64,000 nucleotides of DNA. Origin: Cyrtodaria siliqua. Lineage: Eukaryota; Mollusca; Bivalvia; Adapedonta; Hiatellidae. The stretch covers positions 184,817 to 248,816 of the forward strand of contig JAWPHD010002611.1 in assembly GCA_037043455.1 (NCBI GenBank), written 5' to 3'. The translations under genes were made by a program, and so were the position numbers. The notes below the pieces were generated by a model. It was not told where the DNA came from. It did not search any database and was given only the letters and a program-made list of their open reading frames with translations. This document shows, piece after piece, positions 25,001 to 37,000 of the stretch; the first letter of the stretch is position 1; every line of letters begins with the position of its first letter.

Positions 25001-28000
25001 TATGATAAAATTTGCAGCAACTCTCCAGTTCAGGGTGAGAAGGTTCTAGGCCCATTTTCTATATTTTATCTCGATGTACATGGAGGATGAGCCTGGCATG
25101 TTCATGCCTGTTAGCGCCATATAACCTTTCATGTGTTGGTGCGCCTTAAAACCCAATTCAATTCAATTTTTTGCCACAATATTTTTGAATGACAACCATT
25201 ATGCAGTGGTGCAGTGGTTATATCACCAGTGCTGGGTGGTTATTAACATAGTAAAGCATTTAATACCACCCTTAAATAGAATGGCAGCACTTGAATCTTA
25301 CTTTTAGGGGTTGGCAATAGTGGGGAACACTTGTACTCTATAATAATGATATCAAACTTATGAAATAAGTGTCCCCGGCAGCATTGCATTTTACAAAAAG
25401 GGCAGTGCTCAAAGAAAATTATTTTAAGAGACAGGCCCAGGGCTTGTTGCTTCTGAAAATGGACAGGCCCTGATTTAAAATGGACAGGCCCTGATTTAAA
25501 ATGGAAAGGTCCAATATTTTTTCTTTGTGGAAATGTGTCTTTATTCACTTTTATAGAACACATTTGTTACGTATGTATTACTCAAACTCAGAACCTTCCC
25601 TGACTATATTTTTCTTTTTGTTACCACTTTATGCTCCCTAGTCAGCAGACTTATTTATTACTTTGTTAGAATAGAATATTACATTGAAATTTACTACCGA
25701 TGCAAAGGAGAGTACTAGCACTTTTGCCAAACGATAATAATCAGAGCCGACTTGGTGAAACTGGAGCCGAACTTGGAGCCAAATTTTTAATCAGGTTTTA
25801 TTAGACTATCAGGGCCTCCTCTGGCTATATTTATCATTTCGTCACCACTTTCTCCAAGTTAAAGAATTGGGAGCCTACAGTAAAAATCATTTAAAAGTAG
25901 GATTCCAGGAACTCCTTACACATGATGAAAGAAAGAATAATGGATTAAATATGAATAGAAATGTTTTTCTTATTGATTATGTAAAAAAAAATCAAAAAAA
26001 AATCCGAAATTATGTGCCATCCAAACTACTATGACACCGCACTTTTACGGCCCGAAAATTTCACAAACATTCAATCGAAATACCATCAATTAGTAACTTT
26101 TTTCATGCATTAATGTGTTTTGAGTGACAAAAATGGTATTACTTATCAAAGAGGAAAGAAAACACAACCCTAATAGCAGGATAATGTAGTTTTACGTCAG
26201 AAATTGTCGATCTCAAAGTTGTGACAAACTGCCGACACTATAGCGACACGACGCCAGGCAAAATATTCAAACTTCTTTTTGTTTCAGTTTGTGTGTAACA
26301 CATTTTAATTACTTTATTGCAAGTGTTCTCATAGTTCAGAATACACATGGGAGTATTTTGTCTTGAGGATCTTGAAATCAAGTAAAAAATTAGACAGGCC
26401 CGATAGGCTCCTTGTATGCAAAATGAGACAGGCCTGGAATGGATTTCGAGGAGCCCCGGGCGTCGGGCTATCCTATTCTTGGAGCACTGAAGGGGTCGTT
26501 TATATTTTCTTTACAAATTTTACCTATAAGTGGTTGAGGGAACTAAACTAAACCTCATGTCATGAAGTCGGGCTATGCATTTTCTCTAAACTAGACATCA
26601 TGATATTTAAAAAAAATATATATATATTTGCAAAATATTTTGTATATAAAAATAAAATAAAAAAATGTATCATAAACAACATTCCGCCACATTAAAAAAA
26701 AAAAGAAGAGGGGGTCGTTTATACAAGGGTATATGGTACATTAATAATAACAAGGGGAAGTGGAATAATCTACTACGAATGGCCTTTGATATTTGATAAG
26801 AGTTTGATTATTTGACTGATCTACAATTATAGATATAATGATATCATGTATTTTTAGGTTGTAGATATTGAGGTAGAGAGAGACCGGGCTGATATCAAGC
26901 GAGAGAACAGGGACAAAGATGTCCCCCTTTCAGCACACACTAGCAGATATCATGACAGCAGTTGTTCAGTTGAGGGGAGTACCTCAGTGGAAGTGAAGCA
27001 GGAGCCAGGGGTAGTGAACTCTGTTGACACCTCCCCAAACATTTCCGTAAGCCCGATATTGAGGCAGATTAAGACGGAGCCTGTGGATCATGACTACGGA
27101 GTGGCGGCCAGTGTGGGGATGGCCAGTACTCCAACAAGTTCTGCATTTTCCAATCTGCACAATGTAAAGATAAAAACTGAACCTGGCATAGGGGGTACCA
27201 ACTTGCACAATGTAAGTTTGCAGGGTACCAGCAGCGCGACTGTTACTAGTCAATTACAGAGTATAGTGAGCACGAGCATCATAACAACACAGGCGCAGAC
27301 TCCATTATTGTTCAGAGTTGAACCCGTCACGCCAACAAAGAAAAATCTTGTCAGAGTAGAGCAGGGGACTCCAAATTCTGTTAAAATTTCTGGAATTCAG
27401 CCATCGCCAAGAAATGTGGTTTTACAAAGTTTTGGATCAGTGTCATCTGCAACTCTGTCAGACAGTAAAACTCTAGCACAAAAGCAATCTAACACAATCA
27501 TCACCCCAAGTATTAACTTGGCCCAGCCTCTACTGCAAACACGATTGGCTGGGAACCAACTGCTTGTTCAGACTGCTTTAGAGACCACCAAAGCTCAGTC
27601 TGTGTTGCAAAACAAATCTCCAGGGAACCAGTCTCCAGCCTCTGGACTGGTTTTCCTTAAATGTACAGACAATCAGGGAAAAACTTATCTCATACCTCAT
27701 CAAATTTGTACTAGTGTATCTCCATCTAAGGGAAATAATCCAGTAAATTTAGTCCGAGTTGCTTCCCCTAACACCCAACCAGTTCTACTCACAAGCACTC
27801 CTTCGCGAAATCAAACTAACATTCGGATACCATTCACTCTTAATTCTAGTCTTATTTCACAAAGTCCACATACATTATTGCCAACAAATATGAACAAAGC
27901 CCTGAATGTTGGTATCAACTTAAAACTGCCGTTGCAAAAAGAGCCAACTTTGTTCATAAAGCCAGACTGTAATGTGAGTAAGACCTCACAAAACATGGTG

Positions 28001-31000
28001 CAGACAAAATCTGTGCCGGTATCATTAAATAACCTGGTGAAAGTGACTTCGGCTACAGGTTTACAGTTATTAAGAAATACCACACCTCAGTTCAACACAA
28101 ACAGTCCAAGTGTTAAAAATGTGAATCAGTCTGCTAACAATATAAAAAATGTGAACCAGTCTGCTACCAATGTAAAAAGTGCAAACCAGTCTGCTAACAA
28201 TATGAAGAATTTGACTACCAATGCTAGCAATGTCAAAATTGTGAATCCAGCTACTAATGTGGATAACCTGCCAGTTGGAAAAGGTCAGTTAAAAGTTACA
28301 TCTCAGGGACTTATTCATATAGAACGTTCGCCTTCTAGAAACGTTGTTTTGAACAAAAGTGATCTATCTAGCGGAAACATTATCATGAACGGAGGTATTT
28401 CTCCTACTAGCCCACCTATAAAGCAAAAACAGCCTGTTGTTTTGGTACCGAACAACAACAAACTGACTCTAGTCACCGGAAAAGGTACTTCTCTTCTCAA
28501 TCATCCAGTGTTACAAAGTATATCAGTGCCTCAGTCTAACGGTAATATCATGTTAAACCAGTCCAACTCTTTGTTAGGAAAAGTAGGCGTGACTTCATCA
28601 ACCATGTCAGTCAATCAGAACAAAATAGCCAGTGGACAGACCTGTAAAACGAAACAATCCAGGTCAATTGTTAATGCACCCAATCACCTTGTGATTATAC
28701 CTGTGACCTCTGAACAAAGTGTTGCCATGACTACATCATCTCAAAGTGGTTGCCAGGCAACAGTGGTGGTTTCATCTCAGTCGGCAAAGAATAGAAGTGT
28801 GGAAAAGAAAGCTGGTGATAAAAGCACTATGTTTATAGTGATGCAGAATGATAAGACAAAGGGGATAACCTTGAGCACAGCAAATTCTAAATCTGAAGGT
28901 CAAAGGTCAGGGCTAAGTTTACTGGGGTCAAGGTCACTTAATTCAACACAGTCTCCATCAGTGTCATTGTCAACTGATTTCTGTGAAACAACAGTCACAG
29001 TGTCGTCGGGCGGCAGCAAAGAAAAACAAATCATAGTTGTTAACAAAGGGGATCGCATCCTAGAATCCAGCAGGGCTTTGTGGGGTAGAGAGAAGAAACT
29101 TATTGATCTAAAGAAGAAAAGAGTCAAACTGCCAGAAACAACAGAAACAGTTTCTCCATTGAGGTATTAAAATAAAATATTTTGTAGAATCTGCAAAGTT
29201 TAAATATTAAAGAATTACCAATCTTGTTCTTCTCGTAACAGATATAGTAAATTAAAAAGATATTGAAGAACAGTAACATGTACATTTAATAAACAGTTTT
29301 TTCTCAAGAATAATCTGCCATTTCACTGAATAATCATTCCCACTCTTTTGGGATCCTACAAATGGCAAAAATGTATTCTTTTTTTTGTGTCAAGGACAAG
29401 GACCTGTAATCAACTTGTAGGCTGAGTAATAATTTGGTTGATCCTCTTTCTGACATTTATCATGCTTGCTCCCCTATTTAAATATATTAAGTGAACTTCA
29501 AACTTAGTACTAATTTAATTAGCTAGTCATTTTCAGAAAGGCATTTTGGTGCTTCCGTTCCCATTCGGAAATACTTCGGCTCCATTCCAAAGTGGAAGAA
29601 ATTATACGCTGCATTTTGTTGATCTTAAAAGATTAAACTATGAATTAGACTCAGTTTATTTGACAACCATTTTGGTGTGTGGTGTATTTCAGGTTGGGCG
29701 ACTACCCGGACATGGTGTCCCTGGTGCGAGCCTCGGTTCTCCGTCACCCAGTAGTGTCTGCAACAGCAGGTGGGTATGATGCATGTTTGTCCTGAGTTTT
29801 TTCGGATAGTATACAACTAACTCATTAGCAGAAAAACGCTATGGCACCAGACTGCATGCACCGCCAAAAAAAGATGTGGCTTGTGGAGAGCTTTTCTGAA
29901 GGCAATTAACGACACATAAGATTTGTTTGAAGGTTTATAAAGGGCACAATAGGGTGTGCAGTCACTGCGTACTATAATGATGATTGTTTGATTTAGCTCT
30001 GCTTTTCAATATGAAACTTCTGCACACCATCATCTTGGGTTTTAAATTCATAATTCTCTCATGACCTTATCTATTGATTATGTAGCAGCATTAATTTGTT
30101 ACCACCCTGAAAAGCAAGTTTGTGGTCTAAGGTGGTAGTGTTTTGAGCTCTACTGGCCAAAGACCCTGCAAGCCTGTGCAGTGATTCATTGACTCGTCCA
30201 TTACCCATTCTGGTTTACAAGATAACTAGATTCACTAAATTTGATTTGAAGTTTTGTTTCAGTAAGATCTCGGACTAGTTCAACAATGAGAAAAATAGAT
30301 TTGTACATTACATAGTTATCATTGATTATTGGAAACTTCCAGCTTATGAAGGTTATAAATTAACCCTTACCCGCTACATATATATACTGGACTGTTCCTT
30401 CTTTGAATTAAGACCATTCCATTCCAGGGGTGTTTTGGGGGAAATGACTGATCAGCAGCCAAACATTGTCGGCACTCTAGCACTTTCATTTTGCATCTGA
30501 TTTTTAACAAACTTTGCCAGAGTCTAGTAAATTGCATATTCCATGAAACTCTTGAGCGTTTTATGGTAATCAAATCTTATATTCCATGAAACTCGTGAGC
30601 GCTTTATTTAGCATAAAGCGCTCATGAGTTTCATGGTAAATATGCTATTCACTATCGTTTTTTAAAAACGCATGAATTTCGAAGAAATGAGAATCAGTTC
30701 TTATTTACATGAATATTCTCCCATCGCTATATCTTAAACAATAATAACACATGTTTAATAAATAAGACACGACTATTTCAGGTAGACAGTTACATCCATA
30801 TTGTAGCAGGTCGAGGGATGAATGGCTGTCATGGAATGTGGGTAAACGGCGATCTTCTGAGGTATCTACTATCTGTTTTCCAGCATATCTAAAAGTATAA
30901 AATTCCAAGGTTATGTACAAGCGTCAGTTATAGTGTCGCCTGCGTAGCATGGCAGACACTTAGGGATCACTTTGTCCGTCATCGTCGTCGGTCACACCCT

Positions 31001-34000
31001 AACTTGCAACATAACCTTGGCCATAACTTGAAAAGTATCTGACCTGCGTTCATGAAACTTCACACACATCTTCCATCTAAACCCAATGAATGTTGTTACA
31101 CGTGTCCAATAACTTTTGACTTTCATTTTGGCAGAGTTACGCCCTTTTTATAAGACTTTAACCTGCAGCCTAACCAAGCTGAAATAAGCACACAAGTGTT
31201 GTATGGAACATCCTCCTAGTTAAGACTTGATATCTTAAATTGAATTGAGTGTGGGTGGTGGTCCAGTGGATAGCTTTGTAGACTGAATCTAGAGGGCATG
31301 TGCACTGGGTTACTTCACTGTCGTCTCCCAGCCTTGTCGTCAGATTGAGACCTAACTGGACAGTCCTTTATATTGGAGTCCACCCTCTGAGCATGTGATT
31401 GTGAAAGAACCACAGGAATTTATTTGATAGTACGACTAGAGTACAGTTGTAAATTTAAAAGTATCATTCCCATACCATACCCTTATACAATGACTGCTTC
31501 AACTGTGCTCTATAAATTGAGATATTTATGGCAGAACAAATAGAGATTATTTAACTGCTAGGATCGATATAGGGAAATCATTCACAAAATGGTAGACAGG
31601 TTGTTCTTTTCACGAACGAGTGAAGGATTTCCCTATAATCGAATGCAGCAGTTAAATAATCTATTTATTACATTTTAAATCAGTTCATGTATATCAAGTT
31701 TAACCTAAATTATTCACTTAGTTGAAAGTTATCACAGATGATGTCAACATCAGTAACTCTTTATTGACGTCATAACTCAACGTCACGGGTTGTTTTTTTG
31801 TGGTCGGAGTTTAGTAATATTTAGTGATTTTGAATATTCTTTCACTGAGAAATCCCAATCTTTTACCCATAGAAATGTCATAAATACAAAATAACTACTA
31901 TGTATTTATATGTTCATTAAACTAATAAATATTGTACATAGTGGCAAAGAGCATCCAGCATTCGAAAGTTCATCATGTCATATCTAGACGGCGGAATTAC
32001 ATACAAGGGCGAGTCACTCTGGACCACCAAACAGATCCTGGCGTGGTGTCGTCTCCATGCATACAGTCCTCATTATCTAGGTATGTTTTGTCAGTTGTTA
32101 TCAATTTTAGTACACATTTGTCGTAGTCCATGTAGACATTCTTGTTGCGTTTAAACCTGTCACTGAAACTTTTAGAGCTACACTATAACAAAATACATTA
32201 GCATTTTAGATATACATGTATACCTTTTCTTCCCTTAACTTAATATAAAAACTGAAAATTGGTGTTTCAATAAGGGCTGTTCCAGAAAAACATTCATAGG
32301 GTGGGGGTGGGGTGAGTAGGATCTACCTATAGAATCGTTTTAAAGATCAACGGTTCCCCCAGTAGAAATATAACCGATGGTATGAATCTAGTTGAGTACG
32401 AAATTTCGTAGGAGTTGTCGTTCTTGAATTCATTCTATTTTTAGAAGCATTGACAACAAGTAGTCCCAGCCTGCCAAAGCCGTATCATGCATATGTCTTA
32501 CTTGCAAATATCGGTCTGGGCAGATTAGCCAATTAAAGTGCCCAGGCCCTGGTTCTAATTGTAACGAAGAAATCAGAAGCGGGCCAGGTGACTAAGGCTA
32601 TGACAGCAAGCTGCTTTCCGAAGATTTATCAACACTTTTTTTTTTATGCCGCCAAAGGGTGGCATATAGTAGTCGCATTGTCTGTCCATTCGTCTGTACA
32701 ATCGTGTCCGCTTAATAACTCTGACAGTAATGGACGGATTTTCAAATAACTTCGCACAATTGCTCACCACAACAAGACAACGTGTCGCGCACAAAATCCA
32801 GGTCCGTGGCTCCAAGGTCAAGGTCACACTTAGAGGTCAGAGTTGTCCGTTCGTCTGTACAATCGTGTCCGCTTAACAGTTGTTTTTATTTCTTTTTATA
32901 CGCGATTTAAATATTCAATAAGAGCCGGCCACAACCAGACGACATGTCGCACATAAAATCCAGGTCAGTCACTCCAAGGTCAAGGTCACACTTACAGGTC
33001 AAAGGTCATTCTGGGGGCATTTGTCACTGACATTTCTTGTTTATTTTATTTGGGTTAGATTTTAATTAAATGAAAATTACCTCTAGATATAATTTTGATT
33101 GTTGAATGCATGATTGGACTTCACAAAGTGAGGTGGGGGCTATATAAGAAATGCACTCTCCCTAACATCCTGTCGCGCAACAATTGTTTTGTCCCATCGT
33201 GTAACAATTTTATTACTTGCATTCCTCAAACAGTTTTGAAATCCTCCGTGGTGCCACTGAATTTCGTCGGTGTGTTCTTGGGCAAGACACTTTCCCTCAG
33301 CCTCGTCCGTCGGATGGGGACGTAAACCGGGCGGACTCGTGTATCGGTCTATCCTCCGAGCGCGTTAAAGAACCATAGGAATCTATTCGATAATAAGAGT
33401 AGGGCACGGTTCCCGGGTTCCTATGTATTCTTCTCCTCTCTCTGAGGCGGCTCTAAATAACCTATACTGTGTTGATGAGCCGTTAAACAACATTCAATTC
33501 AATTCAAACAGTTTTGAATGGGTTGTTCCCAAACTTCATATACACATAACAACTGATCAAAAAGCGGGCGTATTCATCACCTTCAGTGATAGTTCTAGTT
33601 TAAATTGTTACCAGTTATTGTGGAATCCGGGTTTAACACAGTTCCAAATATTAGAGGTACAACAGTAGCTTATGTAGTGGTGCGGCGTCTGTCGTCTGTG
33701 TAAACATTTTTTGCGGCGACTACTTTATCATTTTTTGTTCATGTTCATTAAAGGTCTTCATCATGTTCCCTGCATTGTTTCAGGTGCTATCTCACTCGCA
33801 TCAAAAGAGCAGTGGCAGAAAAACAATAATGTGGCTCCAGCATAAATGCAGTTCAGAGTGAGAAGGTTCTAGGCCCATTTTCCATATTTTATCTCGATGT
33901 ACATGGAAGATGAGCCTGGCATGTTCATGCCTGTTAGGCGCCATATAACCTTTTCATGTGTTGGTGTGCCTTAAAACCCAATGCAATTCAATTCTTGTCC

Positions 34001-37000
34001 TGTATAATTTTGTTTTTGCTCCAAATATAGCCAACAATTTCCTTATCTATGAAATACAACTGTGATGAGGTTGGGGGATTAGTTTGCCTTGGGCTTTAGT
34101 TCCAATTTGTGCTACAACTCCAGACTTACTGGGTAGATTTTTACAAACATCACAGGAACATTCGTCAGGATGTGTAGGCATCGTAACTAAAATCAATCAA
34201 AAATCAAACTTGAAATTTAAAAAAAATATTTTGTCAGAAACTGAAAGTGATTGTCATGACATATTGCTGGTCCTAAATGAAATTTGTATCATAAAATCAG
34301 CCATCTTCGTTTTATTTATACTTATATAGGAAAATCCTGTGATCGCTACACTTGTAAACTTTTAATTCGGATTTTCATGAAACTTTCTGTTTATAGTCCT
34401 AAATGAAATTGAATTCTTGCAATATCAGAGATGGCACCACAGCTAAAAATAGACACAAAAATCAAAGTGTTGGTTGTAACTGCTCTAGAAACTTCATTGG
34501 AACATTGCAGGACATGTCTAGTTGGTCTTAAAGGGAATGTAGCCACACAGCCGAACAGTCTTTATTATTGAGAGTTCTGAAACACTTGGAAAAGGGTGAA
34601 AGAATTATCAAAATTGGCTGATAAATAAAGAAGATATAATCATTTGAAGGTTCTGTCGAAATGTATATGGAAGCCGCCATTTTGAAAACTATGACATCAC
34701 AGTTCTATTTATAGGAAAAAATAACAGCAGCTGTATGAAAAATATGTATACCATATGGTAATAATGCTTTATATGAACAGTAAAGGTGTTTGCATCCATT
34801 TGCAGTGATTTTCTTTGCTTTAAATGATATCAGTATGTCGTATATGATAATTTGGAACTATGATGTCATAGTTCTCAAAATGGTAGCTCCCATACCCGTT
34901 TTACAACAACCTTCAAATGGTCATATATTTTTTGTTTACCATCCGATTTTGATAATTCTTCCACCCTTTTCCAAGTTTTTCAGAACTCTCAATAATAAAG
35001 ATTGGTTGGCTGTGTGGCTACATCCTTTTAATGAAATCAGGCTTCCAGCCAAATGCAAGATGGCCACCAATGTTTAAAATATACTAAAAAGGCTGCATTT
35101 AAGAATGCAGACTATTATTATTCAAGAAATGAGTAAAGTATTGGACTTTGTACAGATCACTTTATTACAGTTGTCCTGGTAAATTAAATTTCGAGGGTTC
35201 AGTGCAAGACTATTGTATCTCCTTCTTTATGCATATGTAGTTACAATAGTTTTGCACTGACCCGTCATAATAAGCTCGAATTTAACTTCAAATTATTATT
35301 AAAGAAAGGAATGTTATAATCATTTCGATTTTTGTTTCTTTTATTTGTTGTCATTGTATATACATACTTAAGTTGTACATATAATTTGTAAAACATGTTT
35401 AAACCAAATTATGATTGTTTAAGCATTTGATATTAAGTCCCAAGCCGGTGATCCACACCAGCCTAAAGTTTTATAACCCTTGTGTTCCATGCATTTGTAG
35501 AAAAGCCACTTCACCCTACAGCCATAGATCTTCAAGCAGAAACGTCATTACCTTCTGGGAAACATCATGTGAAGTTTACGTCAGTATCCAGTAGCGACCC
35601 GGTTGTACAGGAAGTGACATCATTGAAGCAGCTGATGACATCATCAGACTGCAGCAGTGATGATGAGATCGATATCGTCCATGTTGGTAAGACGAGTTAT
35701 GGTGACCAAAAGTCGTATGAGATGCGATAAAAAGATTGGTATTTGACAGATTGTCTCGCATATAGTTTTGTAATACTGCAATTCTGCATGGTCATCTCAC
35801 ACCTTCAGTGCAAAGAAACAAAATGGATAGCTCTACTAAATTGTTGTGGAATCTTTATGGCTATTAACTTTTGCCTTACATGCAAACCTCCTCAAGAGAC
35901 GACCGGTTTTAAGAGACAATTCATAACATCATGTGCACAATTTCGGGTCGCTGTGACCTGCTTTGGACAAAATATCTGTCACATCTTTTTTCCGCAACGA
36001 CATAGTAGTATCTTGCTTCTTCCTGCAGAATTTTCACCAAACTTCACCAGAATGTTCATTTTATGCATCTAACATCATGTGCAAATTTTCAGGTCGCTGT
36101 GACCTACTATCAACGAAATATAGGTCACATCCGGTCTCCGCTGCTTAATGTTTTGTTTTAATTGCTTGTTCGTAATTTAAACATCAAAGTTTCCAATATT
36201 TCTTCTGAGTGGTAATGGTAGGTGATAGATAGATAGATTTATTTCGGCAAATATACAGATGTACATACATGGTTATAAAAAACAACACAATGCATAAAAA
36301 AAAAAAAATGCATGCATGACATATAAACCATGCTTTGCACATCAAAGCCAAGGATAACACAAAAAATGGGGAAATATTTTGCCATTATTTCCATTGTGAT
36401 GTAAAAGAAACAATATAATAGAACATAAGGAAACTATTCATAACCTTTTGTTTATTAAAATCAGGTCCAAGCAGAGTAAAGATGAAGACAGAGATAAAGG
36501 AGGAAGTGATAGCAGATGCGATGGAGTTTCTACCTATCACGGAGGGGGCCGTCTTTGTAGAAGATACTGCTAAAAAGGTAAACTTTATTATGCTGCCTGC
36601 AAAGCATATAGTTGTCGTAAGTCTACCAGTCCAACTTCTTGCCTCACCTGTTACTGTTTAAGAAGATATCCAATCAAAAATTAGTGGGTATATGTAAAAT
36701 CAATTGATTGTGTTTGTGTCTTGAAGTTGTCCAACCGGGATTATGCCAGGATTCTTCTGCCTACACAACCAATCTTGTGTCGTATGAAAATCGTAAAAAA
36801 AGGACTGCATATGATTTTCATAGATATCTATAGATGAAAATCAAGTTAAGCCCCTTTCATATGAAGATTATTAGCCAGATTGCATAAAAATCTAAACAGT
36901 TTGGTGTTTTCTGACTGCGCGTTTTGGCGCTTTTGTTTTTCCTCATTTCTCTTTGAGAAATGTTGCAATGCTTTGAAACTTGGCACAAATGTTATATGAC

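Noticed and set aside
25229..26488. TIR element with CAGTGCT ends
   Set aside because: Only seven end bases match and no target duplication was found.
26987..29170. A stand-alone 727-codon gene
   Set aside because: It is in frame with YEATS2 exon 9, begins mid-exon at a GTG, and its stop lies beyond a good splice donor that joins exon 10 in phase.
31932..32126. 64-codon frame over exon 12
   Set aside because: Only the overlapping frame encodes the conserved WQRA...WCRLHAYSP sequence and fits the phases of exons 11 and 13.
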